Positions 60,043 through 64,000 of a stretch of 64,000 nt of DNA are shown piece after piece (the first letter of the stretch is position 1; every line of letters starts with the position of its first letter). The stretch is from contig CAZRBG010000024.1 of NCBI GenBank assembly GCA_964598225.1, positions 10,160 to 74,159 of the forward strand. The letters are read 5' to 3'. The translations under genes and the position numbers were made by a program. The DNA comes from SG8-4 sp964598225. Lineage in GTDB: Bacteria > Planctomycetota > Phycisphaerae > Sedimentisphaerales > Anaerobacaceae. The notes beneath the pieces were generated by a model. That model had not been told where the DNA came from. It did no database searches and saw only the letters and a list, made by a program, of their open reading frames with translations.

Positions 60043-62282
60043 AATCGACAAGGAAAGTGTATAGAGTAAAGATGGGTAACAGAAAAGAACCAATTTTGCG
60101 TATACCGGAAAGCGTAAGACAGGATACTGCAGAGTATCGCAGCAAGGTTGAGAAATACATTGAAGAGCAAACGTCTCCCGTGGCGTTTCGCGGATACCGC
60201 GTGCCTATGGGAGTTTACGAGCAGAGGACTACGGGCAAGTTCATGATCCGGATTCGTATCGGGGCCGGTTTGGTTTTGCCGTATCAGTTGGAGCGAATCG
60301 CCCAATTGAGCAAAGCACATGGAAACGGAGTAGTCCACGTCACTACCAGACAGGACATTCAGATTCACGAGGTTGAAATCGAGGACACGCCTGACGTTCT
60401 GGAAGGATTGTTAGAAGTCGGCCTGTCCTCGCGAGGCGGCGGGGGCAATACCGTTCGTAACGTTACGGCATGCCCGAGAGCAGGGCTTTGCGCCGATGAG
60501 CAGTTCGACGTAACGCCGCACTCGATAGCCGTGGCCGAGTACCTTCTGCAGGATAGAAGCTCGTTCAACTTACCGAGAAAATACAAAATAGTGTTCTCCG
60601 GTTGCTCGGCCGATTGCGCGTTTGCCTCGGTGGCCGACCTGGGCTTTTTCGCACACGTCAGAGACGGCGTCAAAGGCTTCGCGGCCTACGCCGGAGGCGG
60701 CCTGGGGCCGAACGCGCGCGTGGGGGTCAAGATTGAGGATTTTGTGGAGGCCTCGAAAGTTTTCGAAGTCGCCGAGGCGATAAAGAGGCTGTTCGACAAG
60801 CACGGCGACCGCGCCAACAAGCACAAGGCGAGATTGCGATACGTCCTGGCCGAAGTCGGCGCCGATAAATTCATTAAACTATACAAGCAGGAGAGAGAAA
60901 CACTGATCGCCGAGGGATTGCCTTGTGAGGCGCCGGAAATTCGTAATATAGCATCGGATTATCCGGCGCCCGACGGGGCTGCTACCGTCAGGTTGTGGCT
61001 CAAAGAGGGAGACATCCCGGCCGACGATCTGACAAGGGTAGGGCAGATCGCAGAGAAATACGGCCAGGGGCTTGTCAGAACGACTCAATTGCAGGACATT
61101 CACATTGGCGCCGTCGCCCCGACTGACGTTGATAAAGTCAACGATGAGCTGAAACAACTCAGCATCGACGTCTTCGGCGGCGGTCCCAAGATAGTCGCCT
61201 GCACAGGAGCTGCGACTTGTAAGCTCGGTTTGTGCCTGTCGCGCGGGCTGTCGGCGGCGATTTCTAAAAAACTCGAAAAGATAAAGGATACTGGTAGCGT
61301 CATACGCATTAGCGGCTGTCCCAATTCCTGCGCGAACCACTATATTGCCGGTCTGGGATTCCAGGGCAAAGCGAAAAGGGTAAGCGGCAGGCTGATGCCG
61401 TTCTACGATGTTCTTGCCGGCGCGAAAACCGTCGAGGGAGGCGCAAGGCTGGCCGAACGAATCGGCGCGGTCCCGGCAAAGCGAATCCCCGACCTGGCAG
61501 TCGAGGCCTTTAGTAACGGCAGCGCGGACAAAGAGCACTTGAAAGGTCTTGTGGAAAAATACGGCGACGTCAGTGCCGAATCGCTGCCTGACGATTTCTA
61601 CTACGACTACGGCTGTGATGAGCCGTTCTCTCTTGCCGGCAGAGGACCGGGCGAGTGCGGCGCCGGCGTGATGGACGTGATCAAACTCGATATCAACGAG
61701 GCTAAAGATGCACTGGAGGCTAGTCCAACGACCAGCAAAAACGTTTACCGGGCGATAGTCGCCTCGGCGCGGGCGCTTCTGGTAACGTTCGGCCTGGAAC
61801 CGAAAAAGGACAGAGAGATATTCAGGGCTTTCGGCAGGCATCTTATCGAGCCGGGCTGGGTCAAAGCGACAACCGCTCAACTGCTCGACGACGCGATTGA
61901 CTGGCGCATGGCCGACAGAGATTCTCTCGAAGATTTACTCCCTCAGGCCCGCGAATTGGCCGAGCGGGTCGAAGCACTGTTTCTGTCGCTGGATGCCGGA
62001 TTTAATTTCAAGATCCAACCCATTGAGCAAAAAGACTCGTCCGCAGAAACAGTGAAACAGACGCACCTCGCCGACCTCCGAGGTGTAGCGTGTCCGTTGA
62101 ACTTTGTAAAAGCCAAGCTCGAGATCGAGAAGATCGAAGTTGGTGAAGTGCTTGACGTGCTGCTCGACGAAGGCGAACCCGTCAGAAACGTCCCCGCGAG
62201 TTTCGACGATCAGGGACATGAAGTTATAGAAATCAAAGAAACCGGCGATCATTTTCGGGTGAGAGTTCGCCGAAAAAAATGA
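60039..62282 (+). CDS. Assimilatory sulfite reductase fused to TusA domain
   Basis: A 747-residue protein. Two ferredoxin-like/reductase repeats of the nitrite/sulfite reductase family fill residues about 45-500. The 4Fe-4S-sirohaem ligands are C388, C394 (CTGAATCKLGLC) and C427, C431 (SGCPNSC). A helical part (about 540-660, HEPN-like in appearance) and a TusA-like sulfur-relay domain follow, with C685 in VACPLNFVKAKL; its CPxP is changed to CPxN. The reductase makes sulfide from sulfite, and the fused domain could carry it as a persulfide to HcyS. Start and neighbours are translationally coupled (ATGA). Confidence 0.9.
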   Translation: MKSTRKVYRVKMGNRKEPILRIPESVRQDTAEYRSKVEKYIEEQTSPVAFRGYRVPMGVYEQRTTGKFMIRIRIGAGLVLPYQLERIAQLSKAHGNGVVHVTTRQDIQIHEVEIEDTPDVLEGLLEVGLSSRGGGGNTVRNVTACPRAGLCADEQFDVTPHSIAVAEYLLQDRSSFNLPRKYKIVFSGCSADCAFASVADLGFFAHVRDGVKGFAAYAGGGLGPNARVGVKIEDFVEASKVFEVAEAIKRLFDKHGDRANKHKARLRYVLAEVGADKFIKLYKQERETLIAEGLPCEAPEIRNIASDYPAPDGAATVRLWLKEGDIPADDLTRVGQIAEKYGQGLVRTTQLQDIHIGAVAPTDVDKVNDELKQLSIDVFGGGPKIVACTGAATCKLGLCLSRGLSAAISKKLEKIKDTGSVIRISGCPNSCANHYIAGLGFQGKAKRVSGRLMPFYDVLAGAKTVEGGARLAERIGAVPAKRIPDLAVEAFSNGSADKEHLKGLVEKYGDVSAESLPDDFYYDYGCDEPFSLAGRGPGECGAGVMDVIKLDINEAKDALEASPTTSKNVYRAIVASARALLVTFGLEPKKDREIFRAFGRHLIEPGWVKATTAQLLDDAIDWRMADRDSLEDLLPQARELAERVEALFLSLDAGFNFKIQPIEQKDSSAETVKQTHLADLRGVACPLNFVKAKLEIEKIEVGEVLDVLLDEGEPVRNVPASFDDQGHEVIEIKETGDHFRVRVRRKK

Positions 62283-62286
62283 TCTG

Positions 62287-62427
62287 CGGCTACTCTCGGT
62301 AAGGAGTTCCTAAGACCGCGTCGCTGCGAGCGAAGCGCCGCCGAACGGGGGCAATCGGTGGATTGTTTCGGCTTGAAGGAGGCCTTGCAGCGGCGCAGTC
62401 TCAGGGACTCCTTATGGAGAATAGCCG
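62287..62427. repeat. Long inverted repeat (41-base arms) upstream of cysK
   Basis: The left arm 62287-62327 (CGGCTACTCTCGGTAAGGAG onward) and right arm 62387-62427 (onward to GGAGAATAGCCG) can pair over 41 bases with few mismatches, around a 59-base loop. The motif GGAGTTCTCAAGACC just after cysK (63480) repeats part of the left arm. No known riboswitch pattern was recognised. It fills much of the gap before cysK. Confidence 0.65.
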
Positions 62428-62553
62428 TAGGTCCCGCCGGTCGGTAAAGATCGAAAGAAAAAGCGGCAAATTTAGCGGCGAAAATCCTTGATAAGTTAGC
62501 AATAGACACTATCGTTGTAGCAAACGACGACATGACAAAAAGGGGAACTAAAA

Positions 62554-63474
62554 ATGAAGATAGCAAAAGACATGACAGATTTGATCGGCAATACGCCGTT
62601 GGTTCAGCTTAACACGGTTAGCAAGGGCTGCAAAGCCAGAGTAGTCGGCAAGTGCGAATTCTTCAATCCGGCGAGCAATGTCAAGGACCGCATCGGCGTA
62701 AGCATGGTATTGACCGCCGAGCGTGAGGGCAAGATCAAGCCCGGCATGACTTTAGTTGAGCCCACGAGCGGCAACACGGGCATCGCCCTGGCGTGGGTCG
62801 CCGCGGCCAGAGGCTATAAGCTGATTCTGACCATGCCGGAGTCCATGAGCATCGAGAGGAGAAAAATCCTGCAGTTCTTCGGCGCGCAGCTGGAGCTTAC
62901 GCCCGCCGAACAGGGTATGACAGGCGCCATAAACAAAGCCGGAGAAATAGTCGAGAGCACCGATGACGCTTATATGCCTCAGCAATTCCAGAATCCCGCC
63001 AATCCGGAGATTCATCGAAAGACAACCGCTGAAGAGGTCTGGGCCGACACTGACGGCGAGATTGACATCTTTGTTGCCGGGGTCGGCACCGGCGGCACGA
63101 TAACCGGCGTCGGCGAAGTGCTCAAAGAGCGAAAGCCCTCGGTGAGGATCGTAGCCGTAGAGCCCACTGATTCACCCATCCTGTCCGGAGGAAAGCCCGG
63201 CCCGCACAAGATACAGGGCATTGGCGCCGGCTTCGTGCCGGATGTCCTCGACACAGACGTCGTCGATCAGGTCATGCAAGTTGGCAACGCCGAGGCCTTT
63301 GAAATGGCCAGGCGACTGGGCGGGGAGGAAGGCATCTTTTGCGGCATTTCGGCCGGCGCCGCGGCAGTCGCGGCGATCAAGATAGCGCGAAAAGAAGAAA
63401 ATACCGGTAAGTTATTGGTTGCAGTCTTGCCCGACACCGCCGAAAGATATATAAGTACCTCACTGTTCGGATAG
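62554..63474 (+). CDS. cysK: Cysteine synthase CysK
   Basis: A 306-residue O-acetylserine sulfhydrylase. PLP lysine in NPASNVKDRIGVS (near residue 44), SGNTGIALAW, GVGTGGTITGVGEV and ISAGAA are all typical; length normal. AAGGGG stands eight bases before the ATG. It lies 271 bases behind the reductase, with the long inverted repeat in between, so may have its own control. CysK can use the sulfide from the upstream reductase to make cysteine, and could also contact the Rrf2/CymR-type regulator. Serine acetyltransferase is not in the window. Confidence 0.95.
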   Translation: MKIAKDMTDLIGNTPLVQLNTVSKGCKARVVGKCEFFNPASNVKDRIGVSMVLTAEREGKIKPGMTLVEPTSGNTGIALAWVAAARGYKLILTMPESMSIERRKILQFFGAQLELTPAEQGMTGAINKAGEIVESTDDAYMPQQFQNPANPEIHRKTTAEEVWADTDGEIDIFVAGVGTGGTITGVGEVLKERKPSVRIVAVEPTDSPILSGGKPGPHKIQGIGAGFVPDVLDTDVVDQVMQVGNAEAFEMARRLGGEEGIFCGISAGAAAVAAIKIARKEENTGKLLVAVLPDTAERYISTSLFG

Positions 63475-63516
63475 GATCCAGGAGTTCTCAAGACCTTATC
63501 GTGGAGACGCTTGCCG

Positions 63517-63987
63517 ATGTTTGAAGTTGACAGGGCCAAAGTGCGGCGCGCCGACATCTGGCTGCTATCAGCAATGATGTTTTTCATTGCGATTCCGGGA
63601 CGAATTCTGGGCGAAAACTGGCCGGGATGGCGAGGTCCCCGTGGCGACGGCACGAGCCTGGAGAAGAATGTGCCCGTCGAATGGAGCGCCACGGAGAACA
63701 TCGCATGGAAAGTCCCGACTCCCGGCAAAGGCCACGCATCTCCTATCGTCTGGGACGATCGCATCTTTGTAGTTACCGCTGTTGAAGAGCGCGAGCAGCG
63801 CATGCTTTTGTGCCTCGACCGAAACAACGGCGAAATAATCTGGAAGCGGGTGGTTCTGGTGGCGCCGCTTGAGAAGCTGCATCGTCTGAACAGCCACGCA
63901 TCATCGACACCCGCGACCGACGGCGAAAAGGTGTACGTCAGTTTCTTGACTTGCGCTTCATATTGTGCCTTTCTACAGCATTTTTAG
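63517..63987 (+). CDS. PQQ-binding-like beta-propeller protein, truncated
   Basis: A start at 63517 gives a 156-residue frame. Signal anchor (ADIWLLSAMMFFIAIPGRIL), then NWPGWRGPRGDGTSLEKNVP and NIAWKVPTPGKGHASPIVW, typical of the planctomycete PQQ-propeller (outer-membrane BamB-like) family. The family runs on for 300 or more residues, but after YVSFL (about 63945) the frame turns into an unrelated, AT-richer tail and stops at 63987. The gene is thus broken near the window end by an insertion, rearrangement, or assembly artefact. Not functional as written. Confidence 0.7.
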   Translation: MFEVDRAKVRRADIWLLSAMMFFIAIPGRILGENWPGWRGPRGDGTSLEKNVPVEWSATENIAWKVPTPGKGHASPIVWDDRIFVVTAVEEREQRMLLCLDRNNGEIIWKRVVLVAPLEKLHRLNSHASSTPATDGEKVYVSFLTCASYCAFLQHF

Positions 63988-64000
63988 AATCACTTTTTGT

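Noticed and set aside
60879..61880. 333-residue minus-strand frame inside the sulfite reductase gene
   Set aside because: Opposite the iron-sulfur/sirohaem motifs; no family features of its own.
1..64000. CRISPR array
   Set aside because: Repeats are dispersed palindromes between genes; there are no regularly spaced direct repeats with unique spacers.
1..64000. tRNA or rRNA genes
   Set aside because: All longer intergenic regions were read; no cloverleaf with TTC-type T-loop and anticodon arm was recognised.

Overview
The window looks like part of the chromosome of an uncultured planctomycete, most likely class Phycisphaerae (Sedimentisphaerales-like). The reasons are gene families characteristic of that group: DUF1549/DUF1553 and DUF1501 proteins, PPC-domain and DUF1080 proteins, a hydrazine-synthase-alpha-like multihaem-type protein, dockerin-like EF-hand tails, a planctomycete-type pseudopilin, giant TPR proteins, and very many short palindromic repeats between genes. 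This placement is inference from family content. No rRNA, tRNA, transposase or CRISPR array was found.

Layout. 1-15.3 kb: an operon-like run for a probable proton-motive-force envelope machine (two large TPR/Ig-like proteins, ExbB-like, two ExbD-like, a small membrane protein, a DUF4159 protein and another TPR protein). 15.4-21.3 kb: a planctomycete DUF1549/1553, DUF1501 and PPC cassette. 21.4-24.5 kb: a ferritin-like protein, a CopG-type antitoxin with the tail of a lost toxin, a RhaT-like sugar symporter and a short-chain dehydrogenase. 24.5-39.4 kb: scattered catabolic genes (HzsA-like, DUF1080, class II aldolase, Tat-exported aldo/keto reductase, 2-hydroxyacid dehydrogenase, thioesterase, VOC, M20 amidohydrolase, a lactonase-fucosidase fusion, a PLP deaminase/desulfhydrase). 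39.6-50.5 kb: secreted and envelope proteins (a C39-like peptidase with a cysteine-rich tail, dockerin-like proteins, a pseudopilin), an ECF sigma/anti-sigma pair, a tiny lipoprotein, a TlpA-like thioredoxin, a YyaL-family protein and a YgbA-like protein.

50.7-63.5 kb: the most coherent system, sulfur assimilation. A leftward operon (metX-metW fusion, thiS, thiG, thiH) diverges from a rightward one (rrf2, DUF2061, APS reductase cysH, metY, hcyS, hcyF, hcyD, a YiiX-like lipoprotein, sulfite reductase-TusA fusion, then cysK). The core matches the protein-thiocarboxylate route to homocysteine known from Wolinella. Sulfate-derived APS is reduced to sulfite and then to sulfide. HcyF activates the carrier HcyS, MetY joins the thiocarboxylate to O-acetylhomoserine (made by MetX), and HcyD trims the carrier and releases homocysteine. 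Here HcyS ends in Gly-Gly-Lys-Cys-Leu instead of a bare Gly-Gly, and the extra codons lie in the overlap with hcyF.

Several genes carry repeat DNA inside their reading frames (signal peptide of the 2460-residue protein, ThiH, the region before the M20 gene, the RhaT tail). Five intact copies of a MITE-like element with GTTYGTAGTG ends are present, one carrying a nested palindromic insertion. The window ends inside a PQQ-propeller gene whose frame is broken.
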